64,000 nucleotides of DNA from Trema orientale (Eukaryota; Streptophyta; Magnoliopsida; Rosales; Cannabaceae). Below the pieces are notes generated by a model, which saw only the letters and a list, made by a program, of their open reading frames with translations, was not told the DNA's origin and searched no databases. The stretch spans positions 473,660-537,659 of the forward strand of contig JXTC01000084.1 of the NCBI GenBank assembly GCA_002914845.1, written 5' to 3'. Below, one piece after another: positions 39,601-49,966 of the stretch. The translations under genes were made by a program, and so were the position numbers. Position 1 is the stretch's first letter, and each line of letters opens with the position of its first letter.

Positions 39601-39770
39601 ATCGGGACACTTCGACAATCGTTAGTGTAATAACATGCATGTAATGCACATCACATAAAGAATGAGCATGTTTTCATGAAACTGGTATTAATGACTTCTA
39701 GATGCCTAATATGCAATTAGAACATGTTTATTATTGGCTTTCTTAATTATGTGAGGAGCTGGATGTAACA
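36629..39770 (-). mobile_element. Solo LTR nested in Tat accessory ORF (3.1 kb)
   Basis: TGTAACGCCC at the left and GGATGTAACA at the right bound a 3142-bp non-coding block. It is flanked by an exact 5-bp duplication, ctgac (36624-36628 and 39771-39775). TG...CA ends, a 5-bp target duplication and no coding sequence define a solo LTR. The size and end sequence suit the long-LTR Tekay/Del group of Gypsy. I infer minus-strand orientation because GGGCGTTACA is the usual 3' end in that group. A related copy lies inverted at 49967-52985. This insertion is younger than the Tat element. Confidence 0.8.
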
Positions 39771-39778
39771 CTGACTGT

Positions 39779-41384
39779 CTTGAGGAGGAGGAGGTCTGCT
39801 CGCAGTAGGCCTTCCGGACGCCCTGGTCAAGAAAAGACCAAAAAATCACAAGCTGATGGGTCTGCTCCGCAGGTGGTCGGCAGAGTCGCTGAAGTGGTAA
39901 CTGTCCTGGTCACTGTTGATGATGCGTCGGCTCGTTCCGCGCCGCCACCGTCCTCCGCTGCCCCCGTCCCCCCTAGTTCAGGAGTATCAGGAGATGCTGC
40001 TGAAGCGCCGTCAGCAGGAGGCGGAGGAGGCGGAGCCCTCGCCTTTGGCAGAGTAGACGCACGTTCTACAGACACGGACGATATCTGGGGCAGAGGCTCG
40101 GCTGCTGAGTTCGAGCAGGAGTCGCTGACCCTGGAGAATGTGGGTGCTGTCGCTAGCCGCAGCCTCACATAGGTGTGGGTTGTCTGTCCTTCGTTTTCGT
40201 GGCTATGGAATGTTTGATGATCACTGACTTTTCACTTTTTCATCCCACAGTTAACCACCGTCCAGTCGTTCTACTCCTCGTAAGTGGTGGAGTGGGCAAG
40301 GCAACTGGGCACGAAGACTGCTGTGGTAGAACAGAGCGAGGTTACCCTTAATGCACTTAGGGAAGACTTCGATCTGTTCAAGAGTTTGGAGGATGCCCGG
40401 GTCAGCAGCGCGGTGGCCTATGCCTTGAGTGCCGAGAGGGCCAGTCGCGACGAGCTGGCCGGCCAGTTGGCTGAGGCAAAGGCAAAGGGCGAGGACCTGG
40501 CCAGCCGGTTGGCTGAGGCGAACGCAAAGGTTCAGTCTCTGGAGGCTGAGGTTCCCGGCCTTCGTGCTCAGGCCGAGCTTGTGGGTCTGGACTAGGCTGA
40601 AGCTAGGTTGAAGGAGCAGGAGCGGCTGAGCGCCGTAGCTGAGATGGAGCTTGCCACCATAGCTCGGGATAGTGCCATCGATGATGCTAAGGAGGCCAGG
40701 AAGGCCGAGGCGAAGGCGAAGCTGGAGGCTCATTCTCTGCAGCGCAGACTCGATCGATCTAACGAGTTAATTAGCCGCCTGCACTTGGAGCATTATGAGT
40801 TACTGAAATCTCATGTTGAGATGACCCGCTTGTGCCGCGAAGAGCTAGCCGGTATTAATAACCTTTTGGGTGATTTGTCGCAGCGCCAGGCAGAGCTCAT
40901 GCTGGTAGCGTTGAGAGACAGGCTGGCGGACGCTGAGAAGCTGAAAAAGAGGTACCAGAGGCAGGTGGATCTCCTTTCTACTGAAAGTTACAGGTCTGGC
41001 TGGGAAAACCGAGAATACGAAGGTCATCCAGATGTGGTGACGCCGGACCAATTCGACGAGCAGAAGGGCGTCGAGAGGGACCACTATTCTGTCGGGTACT
41101 ACATACAACAGCTGGGGGATGAGATTAACATCACATACCCTGCTGACGTATTAAAGATGCTCGACGATGAGAAGGGTGAGCCCTCTGCATCTGCCTCTGT
41201 CGGCAAAGAGCTGGTCCCTGTCGTGGGTCAGGACGAGCCAACTGCGAGCCAGCCACGTGTCGGTACATCACAGGGGTCAGGTGCCATAGTCCTCTCCAGT
41301 GAGTCCGAGCTCGAGATGCCGTCTCAGGCCGAAGCCGATCCGGGTGCCGAAGCCGGCGTTCCTTCCTCCAGCGGAGGTAAATAA
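39779..41384 (+). pseudogene. Tat antisense accessory ORF, coiled-coil part (broken)
   Basis: Plus-strand frames on the other side of the solo LTR. After a Ser/Pro/Ala-rich segment (39780-40172), a strongly helical part follows (40284-41100) with repeats such as AEAKAKGEDLASRLAEANAK and DAKEARKAEAKAKLEAHSLQ. This is a long predicted coiled coil, ending in an acidic tail (41160-41384). The gap 40173-40283 has an intron-like look (gtgtgggttg to cacag), which is only a suggestion. It is part of the retroelement fossil and not a host gene. Confidence 0.6.
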
Positions 41385-42043
41385 GGGTCTCTGCTCCTCT
41401 GTGCATATGTAGAAGTAGGGCTTGTATAGGGTGCTGCCCGGCCCTTCTACTATTCTGTTTTGTAATCTTCAACTTTGAATAATGAAATGAATATATTTGC
41501 CTTATTTTGCGTCTTTTTTTCTCATTTGCTGTTGTCTGTGATTAGGGTCAGATATCATATACGATGCTATTCCCCTGTCGGCAGTTCGGCCGACTTCCGG
41601 GTCTGGCCCAATCATATATGATTTGGAGTCATTATTAAACTCTCCTCGTGCTCTGACTGATAAGGCCGATTCAAGAAATTGGGATGTGAGCTCCGGCTCT
41701 TCTAGCGCCGAAGGTGTGTAATCGCCGTTATGAATTGTCTTAACAGGATTTGATCCGCGTGTGTGGCTGGACTTCTCTGACCCTAAGTGAGATCGTGCTA
41801 GGAGTCAACTGCAAGGGATGGTCAATTCCTGCTTAGACCCGTCGTTACAGAGGAGAAGGCCTGGGCTCGGCTCGTATCGGGAACAGGGCACTATCGCTCC
41901 GACGTATCTCTACATCTTCGCCCAAGGCCCGCTAATAAGTAGGGACCGGCTTTGTAATCTGTAATGTGATTATTAATAACAGCGGTTGATTTTGTCTTTT
42001 TCAAGTTATCCCCGACTGTTATTTGTCCCTTTTTTCTTGCATG

Positions 42044-42182
42044 GGTCTGCTTCCAATGGGTAGATCCAATGAGGTCTGCTTCCAATTGGACAGACCCAAT
42101 GGGTCTGCTTCCAACGGGCAGATCTAATGAGGTTTGCTTCCAATGGGGCAGACCCAATGGGGTCTGTTTCCAACGGGTAAAC
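42044..42182. repeat. Short tandem repeat, about 29-30 bp x 5
   Basis: Five head-to-tail units begin ggtctgcttccaa and end with variants of cagacccaatg. Unit starts seen at 42044 and 42073 give a 29-bp period. It lies in the Tat element's non-coding region between the accessory ORF and integrase. Confidence 0.8.
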
Positions 42183-42288
42183 CTTCCGCGTCGTTCGCTG
42201 ATGGCTGACACGGGTCTGCTTCCGCAGGTCGACCCAGTGTGTCACCTTGCGATTCTCCGGAGTCCTCCTTATTCGGAAGACCCGCTTA

Positions 42289-42710
42289 GGGTCGCCGGCA
42301 AGTGTTTTGTTGCGCGACGTTTGTTCCCATAGTATGACTTTGGGGCGAGGTCTGCTGGCAATGGTTTTGATTGCACAGCTCTATCCTCTTCGTATGTTTT
42401 TCTCGGGTCACCGGTAAGTGTTTTATTACACGACGTTTGTTCCCATAGTACGATTTTAGGTTGAGGTTTGCTGGCAAGAATGTTATTGCACAGCTCTATC
42501 CTCTTTATACGTTTTTCTCGGGTCGCCGGCAAGTGTTTTATTGCACGACGTTTGTCCCCATAGTACGATTTTAGGTTGAGGTCTGCTGGCAAGAATGTTA
42601 TTGCACAGCTCAATCCTCTTCGTACGTTTTTCTCGGGTCACCGGCAAGTGTTTTATTGCACGACGTTTGTTCCCATAGTACGATTTTAGGTTGATTGAGG
42701 CGGTAGGGGT
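42289..42710. repeat. 115-bp tandem repeat, about 3.6 copies
   Basis: Units start with gggtc(a/g)ccgg at 42289, 42405, 42520 and 42635, a period of 115-116 bp. Each carries aagtgttttattgcacgacg, cccatagtacgattttaggt and gctggcaagaatgttattgc. The later units are more alike than the first. The tract lies just past the end of integrase (minus strand), in the part of Tat elements known to hold variable tandem repeats. Confidence 0.9.
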
Positions 42711-42832
42711 CTGATTATCTCAACTCAGACCCTAACGGGCAATAGGTTTGTTAGAAAATCCGTAAAGCAGATAGTTTGACCTATATCAAAGTGGGTCTGC
42801 TCATTATAAAAGAAAGAATCTTTACACATGGT

Positions 42833-44124
42833 TCATACATAATACTTTTTCAAGTGCTGAGCATTCCATGTGTTGGGTAGGGTTTTGCCCGTCTTGAGTT
42901 CCCTCAGGACATATGCGCCACAGTCCAGTGCCTTGACAATTTCGTAGGGTCCGACCCAGTTAGGATCTAGCTTTGATGAGTTTCCGGTTTTGGCCTTCAA
43001 GACCCAATCCCCGGCACTGAACCTGCGAGCATTGACTTTCTTCGCGAAATAAGTCTTGGCTCGTTGATGGTAGGAGGCTAGGTGAACCAGAGCCACGTTC
43101 CTTGTCTCCTCAAGGAGGTCCGTGTTATGGCCGAGCTGCTGTTCGTTCAGCGGGGCATTCTCCACCACTTCTGAGCGTAGGGTCAGGAGGCCGATCTCGG
43201 TCCGGACCACAGCCTCTGACCCGTACACCATAGCGAAGGGGGTCCTCCCTGTCGACCTGGGCTCGGTGATATAACGGCTGGCAATTCGTCCAGCCATTTC
43301 CCTTTGGCTTCTTCCAGGTTCTTTTTGATGTTGCTGAAGATAGCTTTGTTCGTTACCTCGGCTTGGCCATTTCCTTGGGGGTAGCTCACGAACGAGAAAC
43401 TGAGTCTTATGCCATACAGGTCGCACAATTCCTTGAGCTTGGCGTTCTGAAATTGAGTCCCGTGGTCGGTATGTATTTCTCGTGGAATTCCGTATCAGCA
43501 GATTATGTTCTTCCAAATGAAATTGATCGTATCTGCCTTGTTGACGGTCGTGTAGGCCTCCGCCTCTACCCACTTGGTGAAGTAGTCAGTGGCCAGTAGG
43601 ACGTACCTCTTGCCGCTGGGGCCCCTAGGGAGTTCTCCAACGATATCCAGACCCCATTTGGCGAAAGGCCATGGAGTGATGTTAGAGTGAAGTTCCTCCG
43701 CAGGTTGATGCTTTAGGAGGGCGAACCTCTGGCATTTGTCGCATCTCTTAATGAACTGAGCTGCCTCGGTCATCATGTAAGGCCAGAAGTACCCGGCCGT
43801 CAAGGCCCTATGGGCGAGGCTCCGCCCTCCAGAGTGATTGCTGCAGACCCCCTCGTGGATCTCTTCCATCAATCTCTGGGCCTCTGTGGGACCTATGCAT
43901 CTCAGCATTAGTCCCATGGTAGACCTTCTGTACAGTTGATCCCCGACCATGGAGTACTGGGCGGGCTTCAGTCTGATTGAGCGGGCTTCCCGAGGATCTG
44001 GTGGGAGCTCTCCCGTTGTCAGGTACCTGGCGATGGGTTTCATCCAGCATGTTTCCTCAGAGGTGGCCGCAAAGATGCGGCATGCGGGGTTCTCCATTGG
44101 GTCTGCTGCATACTCGCTTTCCAT
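42833..44124 (-). pseudogene. Tat integrase
   Basis: Minus-strand frames give the zinc-binding region (HEGVCSNHSGGRSLAHRAL and later CDKCQRFA), the catalytic core (WGLDIVGELPRGP, ATDYFTKWVEA, SYPQGNGQAEVTNKAI), and the C-terminal end (GDWVLKAKTGNSSKLDPNWV, GPYEIVKAL, LKKYYV). The order after RT and RNase H is that of Gypsy elements. The coding sequence is broken. Confidence 0.9.
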
Positions 44125-44615
44125 CAGGATCTCTGTGTACTCGGTCGTGCCCCCTGTAGAAGCGCTTTTGGCCAGCTTGCGGCCGTCTGGTTCATCTCCC
44201 TGGGTATCTGCTCAATGCTGAACGTTTCGAAACAGGCTTTCGCCTCCATCACCCTGGAGAAGTACCTGTGCAGTCTTGGTTCATTCACTTCGAAGTTTCC
44301 CGCAACTTGTTCCGCGATCAATTGCGAGTCGGTTTTCACCGATATGTTCTTTACTCCGAAGTGTAGGGCAAGCTCGAGACCCTGGAGTAGGGCCTCGTAT
44401 TCCGCCTCATTGTTCGTTGCCTGGAACCCGAGTCTAAGGGCTTTTTCCACCTTGAGGCTCGCTGGGGTTTGCAGAACTATTCCGATGCCCGACCCCGAAA
44501 CGTTAGCAGACCCGTCGGTGTAAAGGGTCCAGACCGAGGGGTCTGACGTCGGTAGTGTCTGCGGTTGATCGTGCGACTCGCCGAAGGATTGGATCTCTAC
44601 TAGGAAATCCGCCAC
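44124..44615 (-). pseudogene. Tat second (archaeal-type) RNase H
   Basis: The product has WTLYTDGSANVSGSGIGIVL, then QATNNEAEYEALLQGLELAL, then VKTDSQLIAEQV, the blocks of a type I RNase H of the archaeal-like kind. Tat-lineage elements are known to carry this extra RNase H after the native one, so it supports the lineage call. Confidence 0.85.
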
Positions 44616-44639
44616 GACCTGACCCTTTTTCGCCGTTCG

Positions 44640-45911
44640 GGGTTGTTAATCGATGTCATACGTCCCCAACTCGACAGCCCATTTGGTAAGTCGTCCTGAC
44701 AAATCTGGTTTAGCCAGGATCTGTCGGATGTGGAAGTCCGTGTAGACCGTAATGGGGTATGCCTCGAAATACTGCCTTAACTTCTTCTTGGCATTGACCA
44801 GTGCGAGGACCAGTTTCTCCGCCGTGCTGTATCAAGTCTCTGCGTCTAGGAACATGCGGCTCGCATAGAATACTGGCTTCTGCTTGCCTTCCTCTTCGAT
44901 GAACAGCACCGTGCTGATCGCTATCTCGGACACTGCCAGGTATGCATACAGGCGTTGCCCCTCTGCTGGGGAGGCTAGGATAGGCGGGTGGCTGAGGTAC
45001 CATTTGAATTCTGCCAATGCCGCGTCTTGTTCCTCTCCCCAGGTGAATGAGGAACTTTTTCTAATGGATTGGAAGAAAGGCTTACACCGGTCTGACATCC
45101 TAGAGACGAATCGGCTGAGTGCTGCTGTCTTTCCAGTCAGGCGCTGGACTTCCCTGACGGTTGAGGGCCTCTGTTCATTCGCGATCGAAGAAAGCTGGGT
45201 TGGATTGGCTTCGATTCCCCTCTTGCTTACGATGTGCCCCAGGAATTGACCAGACGACACTCCGAAAGCGCACTTCTTGGGGTTCAGGCGCATTTGGTAA
45301 TTCCTTAGGATTTGGAAGCATTCGGCGAGGTGGTCTAGGTGGTCGGAAATTTCCTTGCTTTTTACCACCATGTCGTCGATGTATACCTCCATCGTCCTCC
45401 CTAAGAGGCCAGAGAACATTTTGTTCATAAGCCTCTGATAGGTTGCCCCTGCGTTTTTCAAACCAAAGGGAATGCGTTTGTAGCAGTACAGACCCCGGTC
45501 TGTGATAAAGGCCGTATGGATCTGGTCTTCCTCGAACAGAGGGATCTGGTTATATCCGGAGTAAGCGTCCAGAAAGCTCATTCTGCCAAATCCTGTCGTC
45601 GCGTCAACCATCTGATCGATCCTTGGCAGCGAGAAACTGTCTTTCGGGCAGGCCTTATTCAGGTTTGTGAAGTCAATGCAAGTCTGATCGTCTCCATTTT
45701 TCTTTTTCACCATCACTGGGTTAGAGATGCATTCCATGACGAGGCCATTTTCTAACAGCTTCTCGACCTCTTTGTTGATGGCCCTGTTCTTTTCTGGCAC
45801 GAACCTCCTAGGCTTCTGCCTGACTGAAGGGTAATTGGGGTCTATATTCAGGCGGTGACAAGCATGCTCGGGATCTATGCCGGGCATGTCGTTATGGGAC
45901 CACGCGAACAC
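44640..45911 (-). pseudogene. Tat reverse transcriptase and native RNase H
   Basis: The product includes HRLNIDPNYPSVRQKPRRF, VKKKNGDDQTCIDFTNLNKA, the RIDQMVDATTGF segment, LDAYSGYNQI, the FGLKNAGATYQRLMNKMF block and the active site VYIDDMVVKSKE. It is followed by the RT connection and RNase H start (KPVFYASRMFLDAET). These are standard Gypsy RT motifs. The gene runs out of the assembly gap on its 5' side. It is a fossil. Confidence 0.93.
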
Positions 45912-45922
45912 ATCCCCATTTT

Positions 45923-46782
45923 NNNNNNNNNNNNNNNNNNNNNNNNNNNNNNNNNNNNNNNNNNNNNNNNNNNNNNNNNNNNNNNNNNNNNNNNNNNNNN
46001 NNNNNNNNNNNNNNNNNNNNNNNNNNNNNNNNNNNNNNNNNNNNNNNNNNNNNNNNNNNNNNNNNNNNNNNNNNNNNNNNNNNNNNNNNNNNNNNNNNNN
46101 NNNNNNNNNNNNNNNNNNNNNNNNNNNNNNNNNNNNNNNNNNNNNNNNNNNNNNNNNNNNNNNNNNNNNNNNNNNNNNNNNNNNNNNNNNNNNNNNNNNN
46201 NNNNNNNNNNNNNNNNNNNNNNNNNNNNNNNNNNNNNNNNNNNNNNNNNNNNNNNNNNNNNNNNNNNNNNNNNNNNNNNNNNNNNNNNNNNNNNNNNNNN
46301 NNNNNNNNNNNNNNNNNNNNNNNNNNNNNNNNNNNNNNNNNNNNNNNNNNNNNNNNNNNNNNNNNNNNNNNNNNNNNNNNNNNNNNNNNNNNNNNNNNNN
46401 NNNNNNNNNNNNNNNNNNNNNNNNNNNNNNNNNNNNNNNNNNNNNNNNNNNNNNNNNNNNNNNNNNNNNNNNNNNNNNNNNNNNNNNNNNNNNNNNNNNN
46501 NNNNNNNNNNNNNNNNNNNNNNNNNNNNNNNNNNNNNNNNNNNNNNNNNNNNNNNNNNNNNNNNNNNNNNNNNNNNNNNNNNNNNNNNNNNNNNNNNNNN
46601 NNNNNNNNNNNNNNNNNNNNNNNNNNNNNNNNNNNNNNNNNNNNNNNNNNNNNNNNNNNNNNNNNNNNNNNNNNNNNNNNNNNNNNNNNNNNNNNNNNNN
46701 NNNNNNNNNNNNNNNNNNNNNNNNNNNNNNNNNNNNNNNNNNNNNNNNNNNNNNNNNNNNNNNNNNNNNNNNNNNNNNNNNN
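45923..46782. other. Assembly gap (860 N)
   Basis: An unresolved stretch inside the Tat pol gene. By position it should hold the protease and the gag-RT junction. Confidence 0.99.
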
Positions 46783-48091
46783 TTTGTTCTGGAGGTAGAT
46801 TAGGTCGATCGTCGTGTTGAGCTCGAACTTGGGCAGTGGGGCTCTGGACGTCCTCCTCTTTTTGTTGCTCTCCTGATTGGGCGTTGATTTCGGCGTCGGT
46901 TCAGGAGTCCCCCTTTTTGCCCCTTGCGCAGCTGCGGCCTGTGCTGGTGCGATCATAATCGTGGCGGAGGTCTTGGGTACCTTTTGGTGGCTCTCCAGTA
47001 CCCGAAACACCCCTTCCGACCTCGCCAGGACGTCGGCCATGTCGTGCGGCAGGTTTAAGAGTAGGTGGTCTGATAGCATTGAGCCTGGTCGAAGGCTTCT
47101 GACAAAGGAGTTCGCAGCTTGGACTGTGTCAGCGTTATGTATTTGGGACATCGTGTCCAGGAAACGCGACAAGTAGTCCCTCGGTCTAGGTCTCGCATAG
47201 TTTTTTGCTGCCTCTTGGCATTAGCATATTGTTTCAAGAACGCTTTGCAGAAGTCTTCGAACCCGTTTATGCACTTCCCTGGGAGCTGTCTAAACCACGA
47301 AAGGGCTGGCCCAGCTAGGGTGGTGGAAAAGACTTTGCAAAGCACTTCTTCGTTTCTGGTCTCCAAAGCCATCTTTTGCTGGAATTGGTAGATGTGGTCG
47401 AGGGGGTCCGTCTTTCCCTCGTACGGCTTGATCATCGAGGTCACGAAATTCTGTGGCTTCGGCTCCAGCTGAATCCAGTCCGCCAGAGTCGATTGGTTGA
47501 TCCCACGCACGGCTTGTTCCGCCAAGTCGGCAGGGGTCTAGCCGTGGTGGGCCCCGAGCCTTCTGCTCAGCTCCGCCATCATCTCCTGTTTCCAGTTGGG
47601 AGGGGCTTCTCCTCGGCCCTCGGGGCATCGCCTGCCCATATCTGGCTCTGCTTGAGGGAGCTTTGTGCGGCTTTGCTGCTCCTCGCGTGCCGCCATTCCC
47701 GAGGGCGTGGAGGTCTCTTCTCCGGACGGGGCGTAGTGCCTTCTGGCCTCTTGTTGGACCTCCTCGTCACTGTCGCCCCTCCGTTTGCTCCTGGCTTCGC
47801 TCGCCAGCAATCCTTCGAGGCGAGCGTTGTCCCTGCGAACCTCTGCGACCTCTTCTTTCAGGCTTAGGATAGCATCGTGGGCCATTTCTGCCTTCCTGTT
47901 TGTCTCCATCAACGCGGCGAGCATCCGGTCCAGCTTTTCCCCCACACTTGGTGGTATCTCTTGAGGTCCTCCCTCTGTCTCTGGCCGTGTGCTTCTTGTC
48001 GTCATTCTGGAGGGTACCATCGTTCGTCGTATGGCTCTTTTGTTCGGGAGAAGCGCTGTCGTGAAACTTTTTCTATCGCGCTGCGCTTCGC
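46783..48091 (-). pseudogene. Tat Gag
   Basis: Minus-strand frames give a charged N-terminal part (48091-47560, Arg/Glu-rich, partly coiled coil, LKEEVAEVRRDNARLEGLLA). A retrotransposon Gag domain follows (IQLEPKPQNFVTSMIKPYEG, TDPLDHIYQFQQKMAL, STTLAGPALSWFRQLPGKCI, DFCKAFLKQYANAK). The usual Gag core (a P-x-Y-x-G-x-x-D-P-x-x-H pattern and W-F-x-x-L-P) is clear. It is broken, and its C-terminal end is cut by the assembly gap. Confidence 0.85.
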
Positions 48092-48112
48092 TTCCCACAG
48101 ACGGCGCCAAAC
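48092..48112 (-). promoter_or_regulatory. Tat primer-binding site
   Basis: On the minus strand, directly after the LTR, the sequence reads gtttggcgccgtctgtggga. The TGGCGCCGTCTGTGGGAA type of site is characteristic of Tat and Ogre elements. Confidence 0.9.
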
Positions 48113-48801
48113 TGTTGGAGCAGTTTTTGCCAACTGTCTACGTGTCTTTGCTATCTCTGAATGTTCCCGATATCTGGATGGATCAGAGGAGCCCGGGGGC
48201 GGGGTACCTGCAAAGACTCTCCGATGCTTAAGCCAGATATCGGTTCGAAGAGAGATAGCGGGAAGTGAAAAATTACTTACCTGTTTATTACGGTGCGTGC
48301 GATACTTATATCTCTGGAGTCGGGTTCCAATTCTGAGGTTTCTTTTCCCGCACCGTAGCTCGCGCCCGAAATCACGGGTTAAGATTGGTACGGTTTGCTC
48401 CCCGTCGCCGGCTCCGACATGAGTCCTGACATGGAGTGGCGACTACAGTTCCGCCGTTCTCCCAGGGGAATGCATTTAATACGCCCACCTACCCAGTATT
48501 GCATTAAATGCCTTGTCTGGGTCTAGAACTATGCCTTGCCCCCGAGGGTCTTCTAGCGGAAGACCCTTGAGGCTCCTGACCCCCAGCTGTCGAGACAAGG
48601 GTCTGGTTGGGCCAGGCCCATCCCGGATCTGGACGGGCTCTGCCTCGACCCGCTTCGACAGTGTGGGCCTAAACATCGTCACGTGAAACACTCGTGGTAT
48701 CCAAGTGGTTTTTTCTGCCCACGTGCCATTTGATTGTTCTCCATTTCGTTCCTCGCCACTGGGATGTCTACGTGGCGCACGTTCTAAAAGCGGGCCCCAC
48801 A
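48113..48801 (-). repeat. Tat 5' LTR
   Basis: 689 bp, plus-strand ends TGTTGGAGCAG and GGCCCCACA. It differs from 33806-34497 at about 36 positions. The five bases outside (ctcca, 48802-48806) do not match those outside the other LTR (tactc, 33801-33805), so no target duplication can be shown. Confidence 0.93.
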
Positions 48802-49966
48802 CTCCAAATGCTAAAAAATTAGCAATCATCATCGGCAAAGACATACTAAATCATAAGATATAATTAAGAAAACATCTAAGAAATAAAGACTTAAAATAAA
48901 AGAGCAATCAATGGATATATGACCACCAAACCGAGGCCAACCTAGCGAAAGTTAACATAGAAAACCAATTTGTCTAACTAATAAAGAACAAAGCTGAAAA
49001 CACCAAAAGGCCACACTTACACGCTAAACATAAAAATAATTAAGGGTAAAAATAACTCTATCTAACACTGATTTCATATATAATAATCTGTCCCAAAATT
49101 ATAAGATCACAACGACATAAAAAAAAAAGAAGAACGAAAAGAAAAAAGGATCAAAACAAATATTACTTATATAGTCAAAGAAGAAAACAAAGTAGCAAAA
49201 CCTAATTAAATTCAAAACCCATAACAAAAGGAGAAAGGCAAACACTGAAATCATACATGCTTGTCAATAACACAATAATATTAAACTAAACTCAGAGCCA
49301 ATAGCACAATTTAATAACATGCTTTAACAATGCAAAGTATTTAATGCCACAACAAAGAAATAAATGCCCTAATAATATACAAATAGAGGACATAATAAAT
49401 ATTAATTAAAAATAGAGAAAAAAACACAGCTACAATTAAAAGACTGGAAAACAAACAAAATATAGAACAGATAAGAATAATAAATAGTCGTAGTACCTGA
49501 GACAGTCCCAGGAAAAACTCCTCCAAACCGAGTTCAGAAAACCACAGGTTATATGAGAAGTAACGTAAGGGATAAAAACACAGTGAACACAATCAAAGAA
49601 CAAAGTAATAAAATGGGCAAGTTTTGAGAGATTAGTGAGATAATAATAGGGGCAATGTATGAAATACGAAAAATGGCTTCGATATATATATATATATAAT
49701 AAGACCACAGTAAAAAAAATTATCAGAAGCATTAAAAAAAATATGTTGGATACATAGCACTCTATGAAACAAATATCCATTGCAAATATACGTATTTAAA
49801 TTTTAAAAACAAAATACAGAAACTTACTGCAAACGAACAACCGATTTTTTTACTCCATTTTCTTTTTTTTTTATTTCCTTTTTTTATTTATTTTCCTAAT
49901 ATGAATAATAAGAAAGTAACAATGAAGCATTAAATAACTGGTCTCAGACCATAAATACAAACGTTA
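48802..49966. other. A-rich spacer
   Basis: A-rich with no recognisable gene. A TA run lies at about 49682-49698. Minus-strand frames of up to 114 residues (49436-49780) are hydrophobic, low-complexity products of T-rich DNA and are not called. Confidence 0.5.

Larger units (their letters stand above)
33806..48801 (-). mobile_element. Tat-lineage Gypsy retrotransposon (fossil, with nested insertion)
   Basis: Right to left on the minus strand: 5' LTR (48113-48801), primer-binding site (48092-48112), gag, an 860-base assembly gap covering the protease area, RT, RNase H, a second archaeal-type RNase H, integrase, a tandem-repeat tract (42044-42710), an antisense accessory ORF region (34880-41384, plus strand), polypurine tract, and 3' LTR (33806-34497). 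The two LTRs differ at roughly 5% of sites, suggesting about two million years at commonly used rates. Coding parts carry several disruptions. A 3142-bp solo LTR sits inside the accessory region. Without it the element is about 11.9 kb, normal for the Tat group. Confidence 0.92.

Noticed and set aside
49436-49780. A 114-residue hydrophobic minus-strand frame resembling a membrane protein
   Set aside because: It is the product of T-rich low-complexity DNA (Ile/Phe/Leu/Tyr runs); no domain and no start context.
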